DNA from: an uncultured Bacteroidota bacterium
GTDB taxonomy: Bacteria; Bacteroidota; Bacteroidia; Chitinophagales; Chitinophagaceae
Reading direction: 5' to 3'
Assembly: GCA_903929655.1 (NCBI GenBank)
Contig: CAIYVS010000738.1
Location: 1-10,126 of the forward strand
Length of the DNA stretch: 10,126 nt
Under the pieces are notes generated by a model. The model was not told where the DNA came from, did not search any database, and saw nothing but the letters and a program-made list of their open reading frames with translations. The first letter of the stretch is position 1. Each line of letters opens with the position of its first letter. The position numbers and the translations under genes were made by a program. Positions 1-5,985 of the stretch are shown piece after piece.

Positions 1-63
1 AATTTATATTGATAAATATATTAACTTAGCTAATCATAACCACTAATTTTAAATATCATAAAA

Positions 64-423
64 ATGAAAAAAGTAATTTTAGCACTTAGCCTATTGGCCA
101 CTACAAGTGTCATCTCTTTAGCTCAAAATAAAACAACTTCAGCACCTGCTCCCGCAGTTCAACAGCCATTGATTGGCCGTGAGCAATTGCAGGAGACAGC
201 AAAGGTTACCGCTCAAAAAGAGGTTGACAGGCTTGAAAAACCACTTCAGCTTACTGATAACCAAAAACAGGCTGTTTATGGTATTACTATGAAATGGTCT
301 ATGGTTGGTCAACAGGGCAATATGAGCAAACAGAAAGTTCAGGAAATGAAGGAAGACCAACTGAAGCATGCACTTACTCCTGAGCAATATGCCAAGTATA
401 AAACAATGAACAGTACTAAATAA
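64..423 (+). CDS. Small exported protein with Spy/CpxP-like LTxxQ motifs
   Basis: This 119-residue protein begins with a clear signal peptide: basic MKK, a hydrophobic stretch to about residue 17, and a likely cut after SLA at residue 20 before Gln21. A short Ala/Pro-rich linker (about 24-35) follows, then a charged, probably all-helical domain. Two motifs recall the Spy/CpxP periplasmic family: LTDNQ (63-67), followed by a helix containing AVYGI, and LTPEQYAKY (104-112) near the C-terminus. Family knowledge suggests a periplasmic helical protein with a chaperone-like or envelope-stress role, but the match is to short motifs only, so function is unproven. The start follows an A-rich leader (TAAAAATG) without a Shine-Dalgarno sequence, and the signal peptide supports it. 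No -7 element is recognisable in the 63 bp upstream. It is a single gene converging on kynA. Confidence 0.85.
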   Translation: MKKVILALSLLATTSVISLAQNKTTSAPAPAVQQPLIGREQLQETAKVTAQKEVDRLEKPLQLTDNQKQAVYGITMKWSMVGQQGNMSKQKVQEMKEDQLKHALTPEQYAKYKTMNSTK

Positions 424-443
424 TACTGATAATATTATATTTA

Positions 444-471
444 CTACAGTCCTGTTTATACAGGGCTGTAG
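444..471. terminator. Bidirectional terminator hairpin between convergent genes
   Basis: An 11-bp stem (444-454 with 461-471, containing one G-U pair) encloses the 6-nt loop TTTATA. It starts 20 bases after the stop of the small exported protein and abuts the kynA stop codon. Reading rightward it is followed by CTATTTTG, and reading leftward by TAAATATAATATT. It can therefore serve both convergent genes, although neither U-tract is strong. Confidence 0.7.
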
Positions 472-1509
472 CTATTTTGTATAGCCAAGATCTTGTATCA
501 GTTGTACGGGCAGTTTGGGTAATAAATTTCTTGGTAAAAGAAAAGAAGTTAATTCTGCAATTTCTTTAAAAACATAATGACTGTCTGCTGCAGACCGCAA
601 ATATTCGGCCCCGCTGCTTCCGCCGGTTCCTACGCGTTTCCCGATAGTGCGTTGTACCATGTGTACATGCCTATGGCGCCACATAGCCAGCATCTCGTCA
701 ATTTCTAAAAGTGTGTTGAGCAATTCGTATGGCAGGTGCATCAGCGGATAATCCCTGTAAAGCATAATGAATAATGCATTCCTGTTGGCATCGGCGCTAA
801 AACGGCGTTCAGCGGGATATTGATCATCATTGACAAATAATTTATCAAATACCGAAAGATTGTGTTGCTCTACATCGGAAAGGCTGTTAGCATATGCTTT
901 GCGGTATTTTTTCCAGAACAAGCTATCTTCTGTTTCCTCATCCCAATAGCTTTTGTTTTTAATAAAGGGCATGCGTTCAAGCCATGTGTTGATCAGCACT
1001 AACAAAGATTTTTGCGACTCGGCATCCTTTACCCTTTCAACATCCTCCGGCTTTAGCTGCGATAAATAGTAGCTTTTTCCAAAACGATCCTCATAGGCCA
1101 GGCCAAGAGTAGCTTCTATCATCTTGAACTGAATACTCTGAAAACCAGATGCAGGTCTTAACAGGTCACGGAAATCAAGGAAATCAAGTGGTGTCATTGT
1201 CTCCAGTATTCCCATTTGATTTACAGCAACTTCTAAAATGCTGCAAATTCTTTTCAGGCGATGAACTGAGTTGTATATATCAGGTGCGTTATTCTGGATG
1301 TTAGGTTGTTTAAAGATATCACATACAATATGTAATTCGTGTAATATCTGTTTAAACCACAACTCATACGTTTGATGAATGACGATAAAAAGCATCTCAT
1401 CGTCTGCGCGAACGCCTTCTTTTTTACTTTCGGGATTTTGTGCGTTAAGTATTTTATCTAACTGCAGGTACTCGCTATAATATACAGGGTTACGATCTTT
1501 TTTTTCCAT
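472..1509 (-). CDS. kynA: Tryptophan 2,3-dioxygenase (heme)
   Basis: This cytoplasmic heme enzyme oxidises L-tryptophan with O2 to N-formylkynurenine, the first step of the kynurenine pathway. The protein is 345 residues, and family hallmarks run along its length. DEMLFIVIHQTYELWFKQ (37-54) carries the distal active-site His45 and Phe41. FRDLLRPASGFQS (113-125) carries Arg114, expected to bind the substrate carboxylate. RHVHMVQR (280-287) holds His281, the expected proximal heme ligand. GTGGSSG (294-300) holds Thr295, which contacts the substrate amine. The His281-Thr295 spacing of 14 matches the one I recall for human and Xanthomonas enzymes. No other kynurenine-pathway gene is visible here. 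The gene lies 72 bp downstream of the YeiH-family gene on the same strand. I see no TAnnTTTG element in that gap, so co-transcription is possible. Confidence 0.97.
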   Translation of the reverse strand: MEKKDRNPVYYSEYLQLDKILNAQNPESKKEGVRADDEMLFIVIHQTYELWFKQILHELHIVCDIFKQPNIQNNAPDIYNSVHRLKRICSILEVAVNQMGILETMTPLDFLDFRDLLRPASGFQSIQFKMIEATLGLAYEDRFGKSYYLSQLKPEDVERVKDAESQKSLLVLINTWLERMPFIKNKSYWDEETEDSLFWKKYRKAYANSLSDVEQHNLSVFDKLFVNDDQYPAERRFSADANRNALFIMLYRDYPLMHLPYELLNTLLEIDEMLAMWRHRHVHMVQRTIGKRVGTGGSSGAEYLRSAADSHYVFKEIAELTSFLLPRNLLPKLPVQLIQDLGYTK

Positions 1510-1581
1510 CGGGTTAAATTACTAAATGTTACTATAAAGAAATCTTTAAAATTAAATGTACTTAAATTGAAAATGAATAAA

Positions 1582-2556
1582 TCAAAGAAAGTTTTTAATT
1601 ACCAATAGCGATGATACACCAATTATCAGCCAAAGTAAAACACCTTGTAAAATAGGCTTAAAACCAACACTTTTGATATTTTTTATCGACAAACCCGAAC
1701 CAATTAAAAAGAGCGTAACTACAAGGCCTTTTTTCCCAAACATATACAGGAGTTCATAGGGGGTGTGACCTGATAATTGATAAGTAATAGGGAAGTAGGT
1801 ATTAATTATTATGGCAAGGATAAACAGAAAAATAAAATAGGGTATTTTAATTTTCAGATTGCTCTCAATATGTTTTTTTTTCTGAAAATATGCGGTGGCC
1901 AGTGATATGGGTATTATCCACAGCGCTCTTTCTAATTTAATAGTGGTCGCAATTTGTAATGCATTTGCACTGTATTGCTTTGCTGCTCCGACCACAGAAC
2001 TTGTGTCATGTATGGCAATGGCGCACCAGGTACCAAATTGTACATCATTAAACCCCAGCCAATGACCCAGGGTGGGAAATATGAAAAGTGCCACCGAATT
2101 AAGAATAAAAATGGTTCCCAATGCCACGCTCATTTGTTGCTCATTTGCCCTTACTAGCGGGGCAACAGCAGCAATGGCACTACCTCCGCATATTGCAGTG
2201 CCATTTGAGATAAGGAAGGAGATGGTATTATCAATTTTCAATTTTTTGCCAATAAAATAGCCGCAAGCCAATGTAACCGCAATAGTAGAAATCGTAAACA
2301 CAAAGCCGCTGGCTCCGGCTTCAAGTGCATGCTGCAGGTTTACATTAAATCCCAGGCATACTATGGAAACCTGGAGTAAGATGGTAGTCGCTTTTTTATT
2401 ATATTTAATAAAAGGATTGCCAATAAGCAAGGCTATTATAATACCGCTAAGTAAGGCAATTGGAGGCTCTATAGAGAAAACGATGCAGGAAATAAGGATA
2501 AGTACAAAGATTATTTGTCGTACTCGCTCGGGAATATGTATGAAAATATTGTCCAT
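1582..2556 (-). CDS. YeiH-family (UPF0324) inner-membrane transporter, putative sulfate exporter
   Basis: This 324-residue polytopic membrane protein has roughly ten hydrophobic segments spread over residues 12-320, with short charged loops such as QKKKHIE near 225-231. Three motifs typical of the YeiH/UPF0324 family are present: NGTAICGGSAIAAVAP (118-133), AIHDTSSVVGAA (181-192) and TIKLERALWIIP (205-216). Databases commonly name the family 'putative sulfate exporter', but I know of little direct evidence for the substrate, so the transported molecule should be treated as unknown. The gene precedes kynA on the same strand and diverges from the DMP19-family gene across a 105-bp AT-rich gap. 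No minus-strand TAnnTTTG promoter is evident in that gap. There is no sulfur-metabolism gene nearby to support the sulfate assignment. Confidence 0.9.
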   Translation of the reverse strand: MDNIFIHIPERVRQIIFVLILISCIVFSIEPPIALLSGIIIALLIGNPFIKYNKKATTILLQVSIVCLGFNVNLQHALEAGASGFVFTISTIAVTLACGYFIGKKLKIDNTISFLISNGTAICGGSAIAAVAPLVRANEQQMSVALGTIFILNSVALFIFPTLGHWLGFNDVQFGTWCAIAIHDTSSVVGAAKQYSANALQIATTIKLERALWIIPISLATAYFQKKKHIESNLKIKIPYFIFLFILAIIINTYFPITYQLSGHTPYELLYMFGKKGLVVTLFLIGSGLSIKNIKSVGFKPILQGVLLWLIIGVSSLLVIKNFL

Positions 2557-2622
2557 TAATAAAAAATGATGCCCGAAAGCTAAATAAAATTTCCGGTATT
2601 AATTATATTGTATGGCTTTTAA

Positions 2623-2654
2623 TGTGGTATGATGATTTTAGTAAACTATTTTTG
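2623..2654 (+). promoter_or_regulatory. Candidate Bacteroidota promoter for the DMP19-family gene
   Basis: A perfect -7 element TATTTTTG (TAnnTTTG) lies at 2647-2654. A weak -33 match, TGTG instead of TTTG, lies 20 bp upstream at 2623-2626. The -7 box ends only 7 bases before the first in-frame ATG at 2662, so the transcript would be leaderless or nearly so from that codon. Initiation at the second ATG (2671) would leave a leader of about 10 nt. Confidence 0.5.
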
Positions 2655-2661
2655 GCAATAA

Positions 2662-3180
2662 ATGATTGTTATGAAGAGTAAATATCTTCCGGAAATATCC
2701 CTGAAAATACTTGAAGAAAAGAAGACGTCAAACGATTACCAGGGGCTATTTGATTTACTAACTGAGCCCTTACACGAAGAGTTATATAAAAGACAAACTT
2801 TTGATTTCCTGGATGACTTATCTGAAGGGCAACAATTATTTATCAGCTATGATTATATCAGGAACCAGGTAATGCAAGGTGGGTTTATACAATTTATAGA
2901 AAATGGGTATATAGGATTGTTGCCCTCCATGCCGGAATGGTTAAATAAAACAGGTGCACCGGAGATGGCGAAAGTAATTGATGATGTACTGAAAGTTTAT
3001 GTACTGAACCGGGAACTGATGGATAAGAAAAACACATTGGAGGAATTTGCCAGTTTGTATACAGAGCTAAAGGAGTTTGAGATAATAGATGAACGTTTTT
3101 TTGAGCTGAATGAGCCAACAGTAAAGAATATGGTGGACAATGCGCTCCTGCATTTGGATGACTATGCAACAGTAAAATAA
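2662..3180 (+). CDS. DMP19/DUF4375-family protein
   Basis: This soluble, acidic protein of 172 residues has no signal peptide or membrane segment. The central part resembles the DMP19/DUF4375 family: ISYDYIRNQVMQGGFIQFIEN (61-81) corresponds to the usual 'N-GG-QF' core, followed by a helical stretch with KTGAPEMAKVIDDVL (96-110), where the family has an 'iGA...a' segment. Some members of this family have been described as DNA-mimic proteins, a name derived from a Neisseria protein. Whether this one does that is unknown, although it is rich in Asp and Glu (for example 135-151). Start choice is uncertain between Met1 (2662) and Met4 (2671), because the putative -7 promoter box ends at 2654. It converges on the metalloprotease gene with a terminator hairpin between. 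Confidence 0.75.
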   Translation: MIVMKSKYLPEISLKILEEKKTSNDYQGLFDLLTEPLHEELYKRQTFDFLDDLSEGQQLFISYDYIRNQVMQGGFIQFIENGYIGLLPSMPEWLNKTGAPEMAKVIDDVLKVYVLNRELMDKKNTLEEFASLYTELKEFEIIDERFFELNEPTVKNMVDNALLHLDDYATVK

Positions 3181-3183
3181 AGA

Positions 3184-3210
3184 CAGCCGGCTATTTATAG
3201 TAGCCAGCTG
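3184..3210. terminator. Hairpin terminator between convergent genes
   Basis: A GC-containing 10-bp stem (3184-3193 with 3201-3210, one C-A mismatch) closes a loop of about 7 nt, only 3 bases after the DMP19-family stop codon and 21 bases before the end of the protease gene. The AT-rich DNA on both sides suits termination in either direction, but there is no long uninterrupted U-tract. Confidence 0.6.
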
Positions 3211-3231
3211 CAAATGTGATTAAGTATTTTA

Positions 3232-5586
3232 TTATTGTTTAATGAGGTTTCCGGTAAACAGGTTGGTGCCGGCAAGTATCCTATAGTAGTAAAAACCAAC
3301 AGGCAGGCCCAATGTAGTAAGATTGTTTATACCAACAGACAATGATTGTGTCTGAATCATTTTGCCATCAATAGAATAGAGCTGAAGCGAGATTATATTT
3401 CCACTGAAATCGTCAGGTATTGATACTACCAACTGGTCATGAACCGGATTTGGATATACATTTATCGCTACATTGGATGTTATATTAAATAAAGACAGGG
3501 GATTAGTATAAGAACAGAAACCGGTGCCGCCACCTGTAAGATTGGTAGTTTTCATATGAGCCAGAAAGGTGCTGGAACCAGTTGGAATACTAATTGACCA
3601 AACTGTGGTAGAAGCTGCAGAACCATAGGTATAAATATTGAAATTGCTTGCAGAGGTACCAGCCAGGCCATTTGCGGGATTAGGATCGAGGGTAGTACTA
3701 TTTAATTTGTACATGCTAAGATTGGTTAATTGCATGGGAATACCCGGAACTGAACCATCTACATCGGCAGTATCTTTCTTGATGAATGGGAACATTACTT
3801 CCACGGCTGTTGTTGGTTGGGTAGTGGCTGCTATTTTCCAATAGCGCCTCATAGCAATGTTATGAGCCTGAACGCCTGCTGTGCCTGCAGGGAAAGTAAT
3901 TGAAAGACCGCTGCCGGACCCAAATCCTGAAGTTGTAGCGGTACTAACGGCAAAACCGGTATTATCCATTGTGCCGATATTATTACCATTCTTACTTATC
4001 ATTAGCACAACAGAATCATCAGATAATGCAGCAGTATTATTATCGTTGAAATAATAAGTGATATGTGTGTAAGGATCGGTGCATTCCCTGTTAGCTGTCA
4101 GCGTTTTTGAAGGCGCTGCTATAGCCGCTGAGGGGTCGTAAGTAACCCCGCATCCTGCCAGGGATGTAAAAGTGCGCACAGTATCGCCGGGTTGTGTGCC
4201 GAATCCATGACTGAAATTAATTCCATCGGAAGTAAGGTGACAATAACTCATGATCGTCCCCCCGCTGACAGGATACTGAGGGCTGGGCGTGCCGCAAGAA
4301 CCTTCCAATGTATAACAGCCATCGATTGCTGTAGTACCTGTTCCGGCAGGGTTCCAGCAGCATCTATGCGTATGTGGAGAACCTAAAACATGCCCCATTT
4401 CGTGGGTTGTTACTTCTACGTCCCAGCTATAAGTAGGGAAATTAGTTACAGTAGCGCTTTGGTCAATATTGCAAAAAGCATATGGGCCTATAGAATCAGC
4501 CGTAAAAGGTGCATTATTATCAGGGTAAGTGAAGAAACCAGCACAAAGAGATTGTATCCAAGCTACACCACCTAGAGAACCGTTAATAGTAGTAAGGAGC
4601 ACAGCAAGGTCAGCGCCCTGCAAATTGTTTTGTGTGTTATTGGCAAAACGCTGAAGGAAATAAAAGCTGCTGAGGCCGTTTACGTTTATCAGGCTCTGGT
4701 AAGTATCCTTGGTAGTGTTGATTTTCAAAGTTTGCAAACCTACCAGGATACCCTCATTTCTATATAGCGTGCTTTGGTTATTGAACAAAGCGGTTACATA
4801 ATTGGTTACATTGGTTGAATTACTCCCCTTTGTGAGATAGGTTGCATAATCAGCTAGCTCATATATCCTGATCTCAAGGCAACTTCTATACACTTTTTCA
4901 GTAGTGTTGGTAGTGGTCTTCTTTACTTTACTGCTGATGTATTCAGGGAAATCATCTGTAACGCATTTAGGAGCGTTATCTTTAATGAGAAGATCTGCGT
5001 CGTTAAAGAGGAGATAATGTTGGTTATAATCATAATAATTGCCTACCATGGTATTGGGCACTAAATTATAATTTCCCTCGGCAGGTATGGAGAAAACGCC
5101 ATATACTTCGTTTTTGAAAAACGAAAATGCTGCCACAGAACCCTCTATACCATCTACTGTTCCGCGATAGTATTTGCCGGGGGTATAGGCGAATGGAGTA
5201 GTGAGCCCGTTTGCATCTTCTATTACTTTAAAGCCATCGGCAAAAATGTCGTATTTAACGAGATTGATTGTGTAGGTTCCGCCACCAATTTTGGGTACCA
5301 CCAATTGGACATCAGGGTAGCCGCTTTCTATAAAAGAGGCTAGTTGTGTATAATCTATTGTAAGGGGTTGTGCTTTAGAAACTTTTGTAAGCAATGCTTT
5401 CTGATCAAATTTATTATCAGCCTGCCAGATATTGGAGACCGTAACGAAAGGGTTAATTCCTTGCTCGCGTTGCACCATTGCTTCCATAGGTGCATTTTTT
5501 TCCTGGGAGTAAGCATTGTTAAACAATGCAGATGCAGCAATGAGCAGCGTAAATTTTAAGGTATTTAATGTAGATTTTCTGAGCAT
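3232..5586 (-). CDS. Secreted metzincin (reprolysin-like) zinc metalloprotease with T9SS sorting domain
   Basis: This 784-residue secreted protease has four parts. A signal peptide (1-27) likely ends at AYS before Gln28. A propeptide-like region covers about 40-225. The metzincin catalytic domain starts near 233 and carries HEMGHVLGSPH (395-405), giving zinc ligands His395, His399 and His405 with catalytic Glu396, followed by a Met-turn IMSY with Met446. Beta-rich modules of unclear type (about 490-700) lead to a C-terminal type A T9SS sorting domain beginning near 708 (INVYPNPVHDQLVVS) and ending in LIKQ. By family knowledge, T9SS moves such cargo across the outer membrane and usually removes the sorting domain. 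Cys208 in APKCVTDD, just before the catalytic domain, could be a cysteine switch, which is inference. The protein substrate is unknown. It is a single-gene unit ending at a shared terminator. Confidence 0.93.
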   Translation of the reverse strand: MLRKSTLNTLKFTLLIAASALFNNAYSQEKNAPMEAMVQREQGINPFVTVSNIWQADNKFDQKALLTKVSKAQPLTIDYTQLASFIESGYPDVQLVVPKIGGGTYTINLVKYDIFADGFKVIEDANGLTTPFAYTPGKYYRGTVDGIEGSVAAFSFFKNEVYGVFSIPAEGNYNLVPNTMVGNYYDYNQHYLLFNDADLLIKDNAPKCVTDDFPEYISSKVKKTTTNTTEKVYRSCLEIRIYELADYATYLTKGSNSTNVTNYVTALFNNQSTLYRNEGILVGLQTLKINTTKDTYQSLINVNGLSSFYFLQRFANNTQNNLQGADLAVLLTTINGSLGGVAWIQSLCAGFFTYPDNNAPFTADSIGPYAFCNIDQSATVTNFPTYSWDVEVTTHEMGHVLGSPHTHRCCWNPAGTGTTAIDGCYTLEGSCGTPSPQYPVSGGTIMSYCHLTSDGINFSHGFGTQPGDTVRTFTSLAGCGVTYDPSAAIAAPSKTLTANRECTDPYTHITYYFNDNNTAALSDDSVVLMISKNGNNIGTMDNTGFAVSTATTSGFGSGSGLSITFPAGTAGVQAHNIAMRRYWKIAATTQPTTAVEVMFPFIKKDTADVDGSVPGIPMQLTNLSMYKLNSTTLDPNPANGLAGTSASNFNIYTYGSAASTTVWSISIPTGSSTFLAHMKTTNLTGGGTGFCSYTNPLSLFNITSNVAINVYPNPVHDQLVVSIPDDFSGNIISLQLYSIDGKMIQTQSLSVGINNLTTLGLPVGFYYYRILAGTNLFTGNLIKQ

Positions 5587-5668
5587 TCTTAATTTTCTTT
5601 AATTAATTATCTGATAGTATTATATTAAAATTAGACCCCTGTAAACTGAAAAAGTTACATTTATTTAA

Positions 5669-5676
5669 CAAAAGTA
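5669..5676 (-). promoter_or_regulatory. Possible -7 element for the metalloprotease gene
   Basis: Read on the minus strand this is TACTTTTG, a perfect TAnnTTTG, 82 bp upstream of the protease start codon. No convincing TTTG lies at the expected -33 distance, so the call rests on the -7 box alone. A second minus-strand match, TAAATTTG at 5801-5808, also lacks a good -33 partner. Confidence 0.35.
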
Positions 5677-5903
5677 ATCATTGAAATTGCGAATTTTTAG
5701 GCTAAATAAAAAATATTTTTACACATTTATATTAATGTCAACATGGATTTAATCCTAATTCATTCAAGATAAAAAGAATGGAAGGAGCGATAAAAGTGGG
5801 CAAATTTAGATTTTATCATTGGAACAATTTAGCGCATAGTAAACAAAACGGGAATTTTCAGGGATAAATAGGGATAATAGCCGTTTATACAATTAATGCC
5901 AAA

Positions 5904-5934
5904 GTTCAAAATAGATGATAATAACGTACCTTTG
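5904..5934 (+). promoter_or_regulatory. Bacteroidota-type promoter for the ABC-F gene
   Basis: A perfect -7 element TACCTTTG (TAnnTTTG) at 5927-5934 lies 19 bp after a weak -33 candidate (GTTC, 5904-5907). Transcription would start near 5940, giving a leader of about 46 nt before the ABC-F start codon and placing the hairpin at 5943-5966 at the very 5' end of the mRNA. Confidence 0.55.
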
Positions 5935-5942
5935 CAAACTGA

Positions 5943-5966
5943 AAAGGCGATTAAATGATCGCCTTT
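5943..5966 (+). promoter_or_regulatory. 5' leader stem-loop ahead of the ABC-F gene
   Basis: Two perfect 9-nt arms (AAAGGCGAT at 5943-5951 and ATCGCCTTT at 5958-5966) enclose the 6-nt loop TAAATG. The upstream gene is divergent, so there is no rightward transcript that would need termination here. The hairpin is better read as part of the ABC-F mRNA leader, either as a 5' stability structure or as a regulatory element. The sequence after it (ATTTAATATAG) is AT-rich but not a clean U-tract. Confidence 0.6.
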
Positions 5967-5972
5967 ATTTAA
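5955..5972 (+). CDS. Possible five-codon leader peptide (MIAFI)
   Basis: ATG in the loop of the leader hairpin opens a reading frame ATG-ATC-GCC-TTT-ATT-TAA that runs through the 3' arm and stops 13 bases before the ABC-F start. The 5' arm supplies AAAAGG, 7 bases upstream of the ATG, a plausible Shine-Dalgarno sequence in a window where genes otherwise show little of it. Translation would open the hairpin. Leader peptides control some antibiotic-resistance ABC-F genes in Firmicutes. Applying that here is inference, and a frame this short can arise by chance. Confidence 0.3.
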   Translation: MIAFI

Positions 5973-5985
5973 TATAGTATTTAGT

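Larger units (their letters stand above)
5587..5985. other. 399-bp divergent intergenic region
   Basis: This AT-rich stretch separates the leftward protease gene from the rightward ABC-F gene. It holds candidate minus-strand -7 boxes at 5669-5676 and 5801-5808, a plus-strand promoter ending at 5934, and a 5' leader hairpin with a tiny ORF at 5943-5972. I see no further coding sequence: short reading frames here lack start context and any family resemblance. Confidence 0.7.

Noticed and set aside
5801..5808. Second minus-strand TAAATTTG box as the protease promoter
   Set aside because: There is no TTTG-like partner at the usual distance, and it would give a leader over 200 nt. Kept only as an alternative to 5669-5676.
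5943..5966. Terminator of an upstream rightward gene
   Set aside because: The upstream gene runs leftward, so no rightward coding transcript arrives here. A leader element of the ABC-F mRNA fits better.
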